In this document: in pieces, positions 33,041 to 44,004 of the stretch
How the letters are laid out: each line of letters opens with the position of its first letter
Position numbering within the stretch: the stretch's first letter is position 1
Assembly (NCBI GenBank): GCA_025765615.1
Contig: JAIVFJ010000017.1
Coordinates: 62,001 to 126,000, forward strand
Direction of reading: 5' to 3'
Origin: Zopfochytrium polystomum
Lineage: Eukaryota; Chytridiomycota; Chytridiomycetes; Chytridiales; Chytridiaceae
Length of the DNA: 64,000 nt
The notes under the pieces: model-generated
Told to the model about the DNA's origin: nothing
Database searches by the model: none
The model's input: the letters and a program-made list of their open reading frames with translations, nothing else
Program-made: the position numbers and the translations under genes

Positions 33041-33660
33041 GTCGCTTCTGCATGGAAGGAGAGCGGCCTCGAGATGCGGTACACGCATCGCGCCATCCTA
33101 CGGGCTTGCATTCGCGGGAGGATCGATGTTCTCCAGTGGTGGAAGGACAGCGGGCTGGACCTCCGCTACGACGAGGAGGCTGCCGACGCGGTGTCCAAGG
33201 CGGGTCTGACGGACGTGTTGCAGTGGTGGAAGGACAGCGGGCTCGCGTTTCAAATACAGCCTGCGCTCGGTGAACGAAGCGAGCAGCTGTGGGCACGCGC
33301 ACGTGTTGCAGTGGTGGAAGGACGGACAGCGGGCTCGAGGTCAAGTACTCGCAGTGGACTGTCGTCGCCGCAGCCTATGCCGGAAAGGTCGCGCGCTTGC
33401 AGTGGTGGCTGGACAGCGGATTTGAGATGCGTTGGGATGGGCTTTGCTTTCTGTATACGGAACATCGTCCGGTGCTCGAGTGGTGGGAGGAGCGTGGGCT
33501 TTATCGTCTATGGCGAGAGCGAGAACTGCCAAACGCGCGGTCTTTGCTCAAGGCGATGGTTGCAGAGAAGCAGTTTCAGCTGCGAAACGCAGCTGTTCAA
33601 GAATGGTGGTTGGAGCGCTGCAGGCGAGAGGAAGTGGATGAACCAACCAAAAAAACTTGA
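33041..33660 (+). pseudogene. Broken ankyrin-like 'LQWWKDSGL' repeat gene
   Basis: Repeats of about 33 residues with core VLQWWKDSGLxxxY occur at 33117-33165, 33210-33255, 33302-33330 and 33390-33430, followed by VLEWWEERGL and VQEWWLERC, ending at a stop at 33658. Frames change between repeats (the third repeat is in a different frame from the first two and from the fourth), so no single protein of more than about five repeats can be read. The same family occurs at 13978-14340. The repeats resemble ankyrin-type helical pairs used for protein binding; partner unknown. Confidence 0.6.
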
Positions 33661-33917
33661 CTACTATCTCCCAGTCTGCAGCATTTTTGCTACTAATCCT
33701 TCAGTTGAGCCGCTTGATTCGGTCTTCTGGTTCCTGCGCGCTGTCGACGTCGACAACCGTCCGAAACTACTGCAAGTGCCACGTCCTCGCAGCCGCCGTT
33801 GCCGCTTTGGATCGAGCATTTCAGTTAACTGCTAATGTATTGCGAGAGCCGGAGCGAGAACCTGCCCCCAGAAAACTGGCCAACACTTTTCACCATCACC
33901 ATGATCTCCAACCCATG
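33661..33917. other. Short spacer between convergent genes
   Basis: No gene seen between the ankyrin-like relic and the end of the TauD-type gene. Confidence 0.4.
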
Positions 33918-35481
33918 TCACTTTGCAGCCGGGCTCCTGCGCAGCTTATGGTCAAAGTTCCACACCTCCTCGTCCCCGACTCGCTCAAAGCGCGTCTCGC
34001 CCTGTCCCTTCCAGTGCCGCGCGCCGTCGGCCCAAGCGACTCGATCGGAAGCGAGCCACAGCCTGACCAGGTGGCGTGTGCGCAGCGGCTCGTCAACGTA
34101 CGCCTCGCGGGCGTGAAAGACCTCGTAGTTGTTGACAAACTGCATGTCCCCCCTCCGGACGGGGACGCTGACCGAGCGAGCAGCCGCCAGAAAGTGCAGC
34201 GAGTCCAGGGCCTCCTTCTGCGCGTCCGAGACGGGCGGCAGCGAGCGGTGCCTGCCCCAGATTCCGAACCCGGTGACGCTGCGGCGGGCGATGGCGGCCA
34301 CGACGCGGCCGTTGTCGCGGTCGTAGGTGAGGAGCGGGCGCACGGCGTGGCGGCCGGGGACGCCGTGGAAGTAGTTTCCAATGTCGAGGACCCAGTCTTG
34401 GGCGAGCGTTGCGACGATGTCGGGGCGGGTGCGGGCGAGGGCGTTGTAGACTTGGCCGACGGAGGAGAGCTGGGTGTCGCCGCCGGACGCGGCGTGGGAG
34501 AGGACGAGGAAGGAGACGATGTTGCCGCCGGGGATGGCGTCGGTGTGGAAGACTTGGGAGACGGTTTGCTGCGCGGGGGCGGAGATGTCCTGCGGTTGGA
34601 ATTCGGCTTTGTGTGTGGGCATGGCGGTGTAAATAGTGGGGAAGTGGAAAGTTGAGGAAAGCGAGAACGCAAGGAAGACGAAAAGAACCTACGATCGGCG
34701 CGGACGTGCATCAGAACCCCGTTCTGCTGATTCAATCGCTTGTCTCCAACGTAGCTGGCCAGACCTGCGTACACGACGATCGCGTCTTCGTCCGAGTAGG
34801 CGTCAATGTCGAACCCTCGGATCTGGAGGAAGCCGAGCCCGTTGAGGATCTGGTCCACCCAGATCTCGGTCCGGGCTTTCAGCGCATCGGACAGCGGAAA
34901 GGTGGCTCGGCTGAGCTGCGTCAGGGGCAAGTTGAGCGACTTCCAGTGGTCGAGGGCCGCACGGAGGTCAGCGTTGTCGGCGGGAGTAAAGGTGTAGAGC
35001 CACTTTTCCGGGTGGTTTTGGACTTCGAAGCCGTCCCACACCTGGTTGTTGACGAAAGGACGCGGTCAAAATCGGGTCAAAATAGTCACAGACTCTGTCG
35101 TCCCCCATCACCCATGGCCACCCCTAGTTTGGAAAACGAAACCGTCGGCTTACAGAGGGGCCCTCGATCTTCTCCGGGAAGCCCTCGGGCAGCGGGATGC
35201 CGCGGGCCCTTGGAGCGTTCCTGATCTGTCGCTCGACCCACTGGCCGCGATCGGGGAAGTATGAGAAGGCGGGGTCTGCCGGGTACTTCGCGACGGATGT
35301 CGTCGACGGACCAGCTTGCTTGGGCAGGGGTGAGGGGCTTGTTGGTTGCGGCGCCGGCAGCTGCTGGAGGCGGGGGTGCCGCTTCCGCATCTGCAGCGGC
35401 GGCTTCGGTCGCGCTGAGAGAAGGGTGGGTGGGCAGCGAAGCTGCAGCAGATGCTGCAGGGGCAGGCGCCATCGCAACCAC
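33918..35481 (-). CDS. TauD/TfdA-family Fe(II)/2-oxoglutarate dioxygenase (3 exons, one apparent frameshift)
   Basis: Exons 35481-35154, 35041-34693 and 34606-33918 join in phase. Conserved text: PAFSYFPDRGQWVERQIRNAPRARGIPLPEGFPEKIEGPSVW, GFLQIRGFDIDAYSDEDAIVVYAGL, VSQVFHTDA (the HxD iron ligands), NYFHGVPGRHAVRPLLTY, and GDMQFVNNYEVFHAREAY with the distal iron His, then RHLVRLWL (the 2-oxoglutarate-binding Arg region). Length of about 455 residues fits fungal members, which oxidise sulfonates or other small carboxylates; the substrate is unknown. In exon 1 the Ala/Pro-rich start reads NKPLTPAQASWSVDDI in one frame and AKYPADPAF in the next; one base near 35292-35298 separates them, probably a sequence error. 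Start at ATG 35481 or 35472. Confidence 0.85.
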
Positions 35482-36174
35482 TGTATGTCCTGAATGTCCT
35501 GAATGTAAAATAGCTCAAGTAGATATCAGTGCGTGTGCGCAGAACCGAGTTCTTTGTTCGCGCAAGGTTGTCGGCAAATCAGCAAAATGATAATATCATC
35601 ATCGCGCCACTCCGCATTGCTTCCGAACCCCACCACCACCCGGTCGGATGCGGAATCGGAGATCCCTCCCTCCTTCCCTCCCTCCCTCTCTTGGCCCGGC
35701 CATCTTCCGAGCCGACCCGAAGATCCGAGAGCACCATTATTGACCCTCCATCCGTCAATCCTGCGCCACTCTCCCCAATCAAGGCATGTGCTCCCAACTG
35801 TTTTCTCTCGCACCCATCCCTGCAACTTCTTATCCACCCATTAACCCGCTCCAAGACCTTCGTTAAACATCTCCCCTTCCTCTTCGGATCGCGCCATCTT
35901 TTCTTAATGCCTAGGTTTCAAGCGACAGCTCTGTGCCTCTATATGGTCGCTGCACGGCCTGCCGACCAAAAGCTTCCTCATTGGAGAGAACGATTGTTTG
36001 TGGCTAACTGAGTTGAAGGGGTGCTGGAAAAGAACAACTCATCGAACTCTGAGCGTCTCTCGGTACTCGGCGCACCTCCACACAAAAGCCCGCTCCTCCA
36101 TCCGCCCGTACCAGTCACTGCAGCGCAAAAGCCTTCCAATCGACCGCCGGTCCCCCATAGCCACCACCACGTCC
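35482..36174. other. Intergenic region, promoter side of the TauD-type gene
   Basis: About 690 bases. I see no gene or RNA. CT-rich tracts (about 35665-35700) could be part of the promoter of the minus-strand dioxygenase. Confidence 0.4.
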
Positions 36175-37995
36175 TCAAGGTCCCGGGGAAGGAACCAGCC
36201 CTTCATCAGCGCCTCCACGACGCCCTCCCAAAAGATGCCTGGAAGCGAATAATGGCGATCGACGGCAGAGGTGGCGGAAGAGGCGAAAGAAGGGTACCAC
36301 TTCTAATTTGCAGTTCGGCGAGGCGGCAAGCAGCGCTGCGACGCTGGCGACGGAAAGTGCGCCGTGAAGGCCGAGTTCGCGGAGGTTCGCGCCGTTGGTG
36401 AGGATTTGAATGAGGTGGAGGACCGAGGCGTCCGAAGGAGACCATGGCAGGATGAGAGACTGCAGCGGAGAGGAGGATAGCCTCTCAAGCGCATGGCTGA
36501 TGCGGTCGTCACTTCGTCCTCCAAAATTATATTTGTATCGCATTGTAAGAGAGACGAGTTGTTTCAATGGTAACAGGGCGGTGATAGCGTCAGCGACAAC
36601 AAGGTCCAATTTCCAGCGGGCTTCGAGATCGCGTTCATATGCTGCTGATAGAATCGTTAATTCCAGATACCGGAGCTGGTTCTCTCCGGCTGAGTTCAGC
36701 CCCGCCACAAACACTGCAAGACGATCCTCCCAGATGCGAATTTTCAGAGACTTCATGTTTGGCGACCTGCAGACACCCCGTCCCAACCCGTCGGCAAGAC
36801 TTTCGATGCCCACATTTCCTTCGAGGCGCAGCTCAACCACCGACGGAGCGTTCATCAAACACTTCCAACTGCTGATGGAGGATGACCGGGTTCTGCACTT
36901 TCCATAGAATTTGACGCAGGCTAAGTGTATGAATCCGGCAGGTCTGAGAGTTCAAGAACTTGCCAATCGTGAAGAAGCTTTGGTCATTATTGTCGCAGTC
37001 GAAAGTAACTACTTGAACGCGGAATCGGTACGGACGGATCGAAAAATCCCGAGTTGAAAGTTTCGAAGGCTGCAGGATATGCCTGCTCCAGCAATGATGG
37101 AGAAATGCACGTCTACAGGGATCGGGCGTCCGATGGCCTTGAGCGAGGGATGCCGCAGTATTGCTCGCAGAAAAATCACCGCCGGCCTGGGTCCAATCAT
37201 GGCTTTGGCCTTGCCGTACAGATTGCACATGCCGTATAGATTCCGTAACATCTTGCTCTTGTCGAAACCGATGGAGATGTGGAGGGCAGGCGGCGCGCCC
37301 CAATGCAATCGCCGCACGAAAACGTCGGCCTCATTGTGGATTCGTGCGTGGAGTGATGTCGCTCCCTCGTGGAAACGAAAGCCCTAAAAATTGGCCCGGC
37401 ATAGCGGGAGTCGTAGCAATAGGGAGTGTTGTGTCAGACGACAGATCAAAAGGGCAAGTGGAATACAGTTCACACATATCTAACCATACGCGTCGGTGTC
37501 AATCAACTGTCGGAGAGAGATGAGGATGGCCAAGGCGGCTGCTCCGTCGAGAGGGTCTGCGGCTGAAGCCGCTGTTTTGGTGGCGCAGTTGCTGCAATGG
37601 TTCACCGTCATTCGCAAAAGCCAACTGATGAGGGCATTGTGCTGGACTTGGCGTCTCCAAGTCGGCTGCGCACCTACGTTAACACCGATAACCAGCTGAT
37701 CGCAAGGATGAACTGAATTCCTGAGACACCTACACAAGTCAAGTTCCGTCAAATGAGGCAAGCAAATGCAGATTTGCTTTTCGCCGCTCAATTTGGTGAG
37801 CTTAGATTGGTTGCCACTTACCATGAAACTGGGAAATGTGCTGCTCTTGGTAACTTTTGCAGACGCAAATGAAGTGCGCATCCGTTCTAGAACACACCCA
37901 CCGTACGAGTTGCAATAATGGCGGGCACTCACAATGGCAGCTCCCTCAGTAGTAGCAAACGACCTTTTCTTGCATCGTAGTGATAGTTCTGGCAT
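36175..37995 (-). pseudogene. Leucine-rich-repeat-like gene with frame breaks
   Basis: Minus-strand frames carry LRR-type segments: LPHLTELDLCRCL (about 37745), SVVELRLEGNVGIESLADGL, NMKSLKIRIWEDRL, LRYLELTIL, LVSLTMRY, PLQSLILPWSPSD and LRELGLHGALS (36858-36300), spaced as in irregular fungal LRR or F-box/LRR proteins. A likely intron ends at the TTTTTAG acceptor near 37388. The frame shifts by one base near 37075 and again near 36860; sequence stays LRR-like on both sides. Start taken at ATG 37995, but an F-box was not recognised. Either sequencing errors or a decaying gene. A substrate-binding role in ubiquitin ligation would be typical, but is inference. Confidence 0.4.
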
Positions 37996-38136
37996 GGAAA
38001 ATTGGGAACCACGCACCTCGCCAGAACTGCCATGCTGGGTATACCAAGCAGGACCACGATCCTGGTTCAAAAAATCCGCAACTGAAGCTTGAAAAATCAA
38101 AGAATATTTTAATGTTTTTAAGGAAGAAGTACATCC

Positions 38137-38209
38137 GCCTGGTTAGCTCAATCGGTAGAGAGTGTGACTCTTAATCACAAGGCTGTGGGTTCGACCCCCA
38201 CATCGGGCG
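38137..38209 (+). tRNA. tRNA-Lys (anticodon CUU)
   Basis: A 73-base cloverleaf without intron. The acceptor stem GCCTGGT pairs with ATCGGGC (two G-U type pairs), discriminator G. The D-arm has TAGCTCAATCGG (internal A box), the anticodon stem TGTGA/TCACA encloses CTCTTAA with anticodon CTT, and the T-arm is GTGGGTTCGACCCCCAC (B box). A short T-run (ATTTTC) follows for Pol III termination. It decodes AAG lysine. Confidence 0.96.
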
Positions 38210-38772
38210 CTCACTATTTTCAATTCCCAGTTTGTTCTATTACCCAGAATAATTTTCTTTGGCGATACTGTGATACTTAGGTGTTCTTACTGCGGCGGGA
38301 ATGTTGCGAGTAGCGATGCTTTCTGATAACAAGCGAGGCTCTTAACGAATTAACGCGTCGACATTTGGATCCCTACCCTTTGAAGGAGAGGGAACCTTAT
38401 CAAAGATACTGACATCCGTCGTGCGAAAGCTGCAGTTGTACACTTGGGTGGGTGGATCCAAACTGCGGTTGAGCGATGATGGCGTGGATGAATGTTCTGT
38501 GTTGTAAATGTTCGAGGTCCTTTTTTGATTGTCGGTGTCATAACAAGTTTAAATACATGGACCCACACTCTGTGATCAAGATAACATCTGGTGGGAAAAC
38601 GAACAGAACGAGATACCAAAATGACCGTTATGCTGGTTAGTTTATTGATGCGACCTAACTCTATCTAACTTGTTGCTCCCTCATTGAGAAAAAATCAGTG
38701 TAACATTTGCGCAGCTGTCGACTTTTGTGACGACCGCATTAAAAAAGGGTGGGAAACAGGTGCCGTTTCCGT
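38210..38772. other. Intergenic stretch after the tRNA
   Basis: AT-richer DNA without a supported gene or repeat on either strand. Confidence 0.45.
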
Positions 38773-40067
38773 TCACCAGAGCCCTATCGACCAAGCGCAG
38801 CTGCTGCGAAAGATCTCGCGAGCAATTTTTGTAGCTTGGAGTACGATCCTGGGGTCCGGGTTTGGGTTAAAGTTGAATGAGAAACGGAAACTACAATGTG
38901 GGGCACAAGAGGTCTGAATGAGTTGGCCACCAACCTTTTCGACCAGCTCGACGCAGAGCCCAGACGCCCGCTGCATCCACGCGCCATTATGGTGCTCGAA
39001 CATCTGAGTACTCGACGGCCCCGGCCCGACCTCGCACAATCTGTAGAATACGGTAGTTGTGTTCGGCGCTTGCGACATACAGAAGCCGTTGCCCGTGTCT
39101 TGTATTTGAAACGCGGAGGCCGTTCCAGGGCGAGAGAGAAGCGGTCGGCGTCGGAGCGGTGCTGACGATTGACGTGGGCTTTGTGGATCCCGTGGGGTTT
39201 CGAGCTCCGGTGCTGCTGGGGATTGTGACAGGTCCTATTGTTGAGATGGGAGCGGTTTCTTCCGCGGACGTGTCCGGGTCGGTGTCCAGGGGATGAAATC
39301 AGCGGCAACGGGTTGTCTGCTGGTGAGGCCGGTGAGCTCCCAGGAGATGGCGAGAGTGACGTTGGAGCGGTACTCGTTGTGGGAAGGGACCCGCTCGTCT
39401 GAGAGGGGTTCCTCGTGCTGTAATGGGCAACGTATCATTTGCCGTCGGGAGCCGTGTCGGTGCTGCGTTTGCTGCTGAGGATATGAATCACGACCGGAAT
39501 CAGAACGCCTGCAACAAGAACTAAGAGAATGGCGGCAACAAAAACTGCATTTCTTCTTTTGAAGCGACCTGCGCAAATGAATATAAGCAACGCACGCCCA
39601 GCCGACGTAAGCAGGCGCCTCAAGAACACACCTTTTTGGACTGACTGCTCCTCCTCTTTCCGCACGTCATCCGGCGACGGAAACGTCAGCTGCAGATTGG
39701 AGCGTGCGTCATCCGCAGGCGGGAACGTGTACGCCTCATCCACGGTTGTCTTTTGCTCGCCGAACTGCCGATCGATGCGCTGCGCCAGCCATCGGGCGAT
39801 GTCGCTCGAGTAAGCTGAGCCGTCTCCTTGGCCTGCGCTGCCGGCCGCCGCGGATTTTGCTGTCGTCAATGCGTCAATGGAAAGGTCCAAGGGACGGTCG
39901 ACCCGCTCGGACGAGTCTGCGGATCGCTGCTTTTCGCGAGCGCTTCTGGCGTCGTAGGCGGTCTTCTCCGGGGTCGCTAACGTTGGCGCCGACGCCGCCG
40001 ACGCCGCTTCGGCCTGGGTGCGAGCGGAGCGAGGCGGTCGGCTCAAAGCGGGCCGTCCTTGCGACAT
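38773..40067 (-). CDS. Putative single-pass membrane protein with lectin-like tail (frames uncertain)
   Basis: From ATG 40067 the first 210 codons encode a disordered, charged N-terminal part and one strong transmembrane helix (RNAVFVAAILLVLVAGVLIPVVIHIL, about residues 172-197). That frame ends at TGA 39437-39435. Coding-like sequence continues in other frames: NEYRSNVTLAISWELTG, a Ser/Thr/Pro-rich stretch (to about 39130), and then FQIQDTGNGFCMSQAP ... RASGLCVELVEKVGGQLIQTSCAPHCSFRFSF (39090-38860), which looks like beta-trefoil (ricin-B-type) lectin text with paired Cys. A type II protein with an O-glycosylated stalk and lectin head is the likely design. I could not find introns that join these pieces; one or two frame errors or a short intron near 39440 would. 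All but the first exon is tentative. Confidence 0.4.
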
Positions 40068-41078
40068 ACGGAACTTGATATTTATGACGGTCGTTGCTGT
40101 TTGTTATCTATCAGCGGCAGCAACACAAACAAAGGAGAAGAAACAACCTTGTTTTTACCTCCCCGACATGGCAAAAATGAATTTTTTTTTTTTTTTTTTG
40201 GTTCTCACGCTGTTGTGTGTGCCTTTTGCCTAATTTGGAAAAATGGGCGGAAAACACAAACAAACACCAACGCTTTAGCCACACTTGGCGCAGCAAATAA
40301 TAAGCTGGCTTAGTCAAAACACACCCGCACTGGATGGATAATGTGGGATCGTCCGATCTGTCTCGCCGCCCGATGAAGTTGCCACATCCCAGTCGCATCC
40401 CCGCGGAAGCGAGACTTTGGAGCGTTCGCTGCAGCAATGCTCTCAGACCTCGACGGCAGCACGCCGGGAACGAGCCAGCGAATGTGCAAGTTGATTAGGG
40501 GAGATGGGGGAAGCTTGAGTTTATGATGAAAAAAGAGCATTTTGGAGGATATTTGGGCACCCTGTTTCCTCGGCAATCTTGATAGGAATCCAACATCACT
40601 TTTCATTATTCTCCTTTCCCCTATTGCACTGCACAAGCTCACGGCTAGCACAAATAAGCTGAGTGTGTCTAGATATCCAACGTGGCGACAGTTGCCGCGT
40701 CGTTTCCGTCTCAACACTCCAAGCCCAAATAATAAATTACAGTCCAACGCTGTAACAAGCAAACAATAGACCAATTAGTACGAAGATGAGGATTGACTCG
40801 CAAGTCCTTCTTTTCGCCACTGCCAAATCGACACCACACTTTGCGCAGAGGATGCTTGCTGTAATGGATACGTATCTTACATCGACGGAGGAATGTCCCT
40901 TAGCTCCTCCTGCCCTTCCCCGCGAAACGCACGTGGTGCGGCACCCTACACACCGGCAAGCAAAGTAGTATCCCCCAATGGTAATCCCCACGCAAATCAC
41001 AACCATTAGGACTTTTATCTTCCGGGGGGGCTGACCACTTTTCCTTTCATTCCCGTTTCCTCGAGCCCCATTCACCGA
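40068..41078. other. Spacer, with an open frame extending the ankyrin gene past its stop
   Basis: Positions 41078-40737 (minus) stay open in the same frame as the ankyrin gene after its TGA (41081-41079). The text has hydrophobic segments (VLMVVICVGITIGGYYFACRC and ILIFVLIGLLFACYSVGL). There is no ATG near its start. It is listed here rather than as a gene; see findings. The rest (40068-40736) shows no supported feature apart from a T-run near 40182-40199. Confidence 0.4.
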
Positions 41079-42735
41079 TCAGCTTCCACGCTTGATAGTT
41101 TGCCGTTTCCTCAGGCACGCCTCAACGTGGTGCTTCATCTCACCACTGGCAAGATCCACCGGAGTTCGCTCGTCCACACACTTTGCGCCAATGTCTGCGT
41201 CAGCATCCAGCAGCAGTCGAACAAGCTCCAGAGAGTTATTCTCGCACGCATGATGCAGAGCTGTCTTTTGCATCACGTCCCTGCTGTCCACCGCAGCCCC
41301 ATAGTCAAGAAGCACGCGCACAACATCAATGTTACCACTATAAGCAGCGTCCACCAGTGCCGGGCATTCGAAAACAATGTTGTCATCATCATCGGACACG
41401 CCGCTGTTGTTATCGTCGAGGCGCCAAACGCGCCGGCTCTCTCGGTTCAGCAACAGCTCCACAATATCAGCGTACCCCTGTTGTGCTGCAGTGAGAGCGT
41501 CTTCCCGAGTGATTGCGCCGTAACCCTTATCAAGGAGAAATTCAAGAACTTTGGTGTCACCAATCAAGCATGCGAGGTGCAGCAGGTCGAATTCCTCTGC
41601 GTCCTCGGGGCGCATTTTTTTGGTGTCAATCACGTATTCGAACAGCCAGCGAAGCATTCCTAGGTGTCCCTCCCGTGCGGCCACAAAGAGCGCGTCTCTA
41701 GCAGCATCCTGGGCAGCGTGATTCACGGGTACGTCAGGATCACGGACCCATGCGCTCTCCTCCAGAGTTGCGACGCAGGACCCGTGCTGCAGCACGGCTT
41801 GAACCGTTTCCAAGCAGCCGCTCTCGGCAGCGTGGGAGACGGGGTCGCCGAAATCCGGATTTGCGAGCCTCGCGCCACACTGAAGAAGGCGCCTGACGCT
41901 GTCTGCTCGACCGTGTGTGCAAGCGCTCAGAAGCGGGGTCCACCCTTCCGGCGTCCGCGCGTTCACGTCCGCTCCTTTTGCAACAAGATATGAAATAACT
42001 TCGGTGCTTCCGTTCGCCGCAGCGTAATGCAAGGAAGAGCTGCCCTCATCGTCGCGAGAATCGATGCTCGCGCCACACTGAAGAAGAAACTCGACAACGT
42101 CCAGATGCCCGCGGTCGCACGCGAGGTGTAGGGGTACGGTACTCTTCAGACCTTTGTTGATAACGGCGACATCGTCATCCGCGTCGCCATCGTTCGCTGT
42201 GGCCTCCATCCCGTCGACGGCGGCCCCACATTCAAGAAAGAACTCGGCCAGATCGAGCCGCCCGCTGTCCGCCGCAAGGCACAGCCCCGTCGAGGCAACG
42301 CGTCGATCCAACGCGGGAGACTCGCTGCGGATCAGCTCCATCCGCACTTCGCTCGCGTGCGCATGCAGAAACAGCCACCTCGCACGCCGTCGTTTCCGGC
42401 GCGGGCCGCGGCCGCCACGAGAGGGGTCGCCGTATGCGCCTGTCGCTCCAACGTCGGCGGCCGGCCGCGACTAGGGACTTGACAAGATCGAGCCGCCCGT
42501 CCGTTGCTGCAGCTACGAGTTCGGCGTTCAGCACGGTCAGATCGGGGGACTGAGGACGTGGATCGCCGTCGTCTTGATTGGTGGTGGGAGTTCATGCTTG
42601 CGCTCGTTCTGAAAGGACGACTTGTCAGTAAAAATCAATAGAGATAAAAAAGTAAAACAACAAATCCGCGGGTTGCGCGATCGGGACGGTCGCGATCGTT
42701 CTCGCCAGGTTAGCAGCGGCACTCACAATCGGCAT
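41079..42735 (-). CDS. Ankyrin-repeat protein, N-terminal part with frame breaks
   Basis: A clean frame from about 42347 to the TGA at 41079 holds about ten ankyrin repeats, for example TVPLHLACDRGHLDVVEFLLQCGASIDSRD, SSLHYAAANGSTEVISYLVAKGADVNART and TALHHACENNSLELVRLLLDADADIGAK. Repeats also continue upstream (LVAAATDGRLDLVKSLVAAG, TPLVAAAARAG, ARWLFLHAHASEV), but four one-base frame changes fall between 42560 and 42350. A small first exon (ATG at 42735, ATG CCG ATT) with donor GTGAGT and acceptor TTTCAG at 42609 gives a plausible start. The first break is at a run of five G on the plus strand (42544-42548). Ankyrin repeats bind other proteins; partner unknown. Confidence 0.75.
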
Positions 42736-42988
42736 CACTCAAAGTGATCGGCATCTATGCGATCAAAGCAGCAGGTAAATGCGTGGGATGGGAAGGTTGG
42801 CATCGTTGCCGTTCGAGGTCAGCGTGGCGCTCACCGGCACGGGCGATGGTGAGGCTGTGTTGCCATTTTTCCCCGTTGCACACATTGAACAACACACAAA
42901 CAAGATGGGTTTTAACAATACCATGTTACCTCGCAGCTTCCCCGACTGCTACGGAAGCGTTTCATTTGACCACTCTGCATGGCGGCAA
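42736..42988. other. Short spacer
   Basis: Between the 3' end of the HAUS1-like gene and the start of the ankyrin gene. No further feature seen; the AC microsatellite just inside the HAUS1-like gene (43000-43025) is read through in its last exon. Confidence 0.4.
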
Positions 42989-43500
42989 TTACCACATACG
43001 CACACACGCACGCACACACACTTGCACTTTCCCTCCGTCATCCAGCGATTCCCCGCGCCATCCCCTGCAAAAGATCGTCCTCCTCTGCGCGAGACGCCGC
43101 AGCTCCTGCCGCTTCTCCTCCAGCTTAATCGTCGCAAGGGCGAGATCCTGTTTGCCCGGGGTAACAAACACAAAGGATGGGATCGCAGTCAGCATTTAGG
43201 CGTCCTTCAAAACAACCCCCTTCCCCCCCTCACCCGGCACCTTACCGCCGGCAAATCCGCAAACGCCGCAACCTCCCTCTCCCGTGCGTCCGCCTCGCGC
43301 TCCATCGCGGCCGCGCTCGCCTCCATGGCCTCGACCTCGGCGAACCGCGCGGCGCACATGTCGTCCGTGACGACTTCGCGCAGCGCGTCGAGCCGCTCGA
43401 CGTACTCGGCGCCCTTCTCCTCCATCAGCCGCGTCGTGTGGAGCATGTCGGCCAGCTGCGGCGCGTCGCGGGCGTACCCTTCGTCGGACGAGGCTATGAA

Positions 43501-43537
<37 letters not shown>

Positions 43538-43926
43538 AACGGCGTTGTCAAAGTGTGCGGCGGGGCCGTCGCCCAACAAAGCATAAAGCTCGTTACCTTG
43601 CAAGCGCGCCCTCGACGCGCTCCAGCTCCTCCCTCCACCTCGCGGCAGCCGCCGCGGCCTCCTTGACGCGCGCCTCCTCGCACTTTGCCTTGGCCGCGGC
43701 GATCTGGACGTCCGAGAGCGCGGCGAGGAAGGCGGAGGTGGAGAGCGGGGCGTGGTGGCAGGCGCGGGCGGACGGGGAGGTGCTGGGCGCGATCGGGTCG
43801 AGCCGGAGGACGGCGGAGAGCTTGGCGAGGGTGGACAGGTGAAGGCGCGCAGGACGGCGGCAGGGACGGTGCGTCGGAAGGCGGGACGATCTCGGCGGCG
43901 GGCGGGGCTGCGCTGGTGCCAAGCAT
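42989..43926 (-). CDS. HAUS augmin-like complex subunit 1 candidate (3 exons)
   Basis: Exons about 43926-43597, 43501-43246 and 43147-42989. The protein is mostly coiled coil. Helical text DVQIAAAKAKCEEARVKEAAAAAARWREELERVEGAL, MEEKGAEYVERLDALREVV and the end DLPADLALATIKLEEKRQELRRL resemble the C-terminal half of HAUS1, whose end has P-x-L-A-x-x-K-I-E-E-A-K-R-E-L. Augmin nucleates branched microtubules in spindles, recruiting gamma-tubulin. A one-base shift near 43860 separates the start (MLGTSAAPPAAE) from LHLSTLAKLSAVLRL. The first intron has 34 A (coding strand) just before its acceptor. The last residues, encoded by a GT-type microsatellite (VCVRACVRMW), are probably not conserved. Other coiled-coil families are possible. 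Confidence 0.5.
43503..43536. repeat. Run of 34 T (A on the coding strand) at a 3' splice site
   Basis: Lies inside the first intron of the HAUS1-like gene. On the coding strand it is an A-run that ends in the acceptor AG giving an in-phase join at 43501. Confidence 0.85.
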
Positions 43927-44004
43927 TATGAGAGGTTGCAAATTCAAACTCCGACTTTAAAGGCACTTCTTGCAAGAGGGGCCTTTGCTCAACGAAAATG
44001 AATT

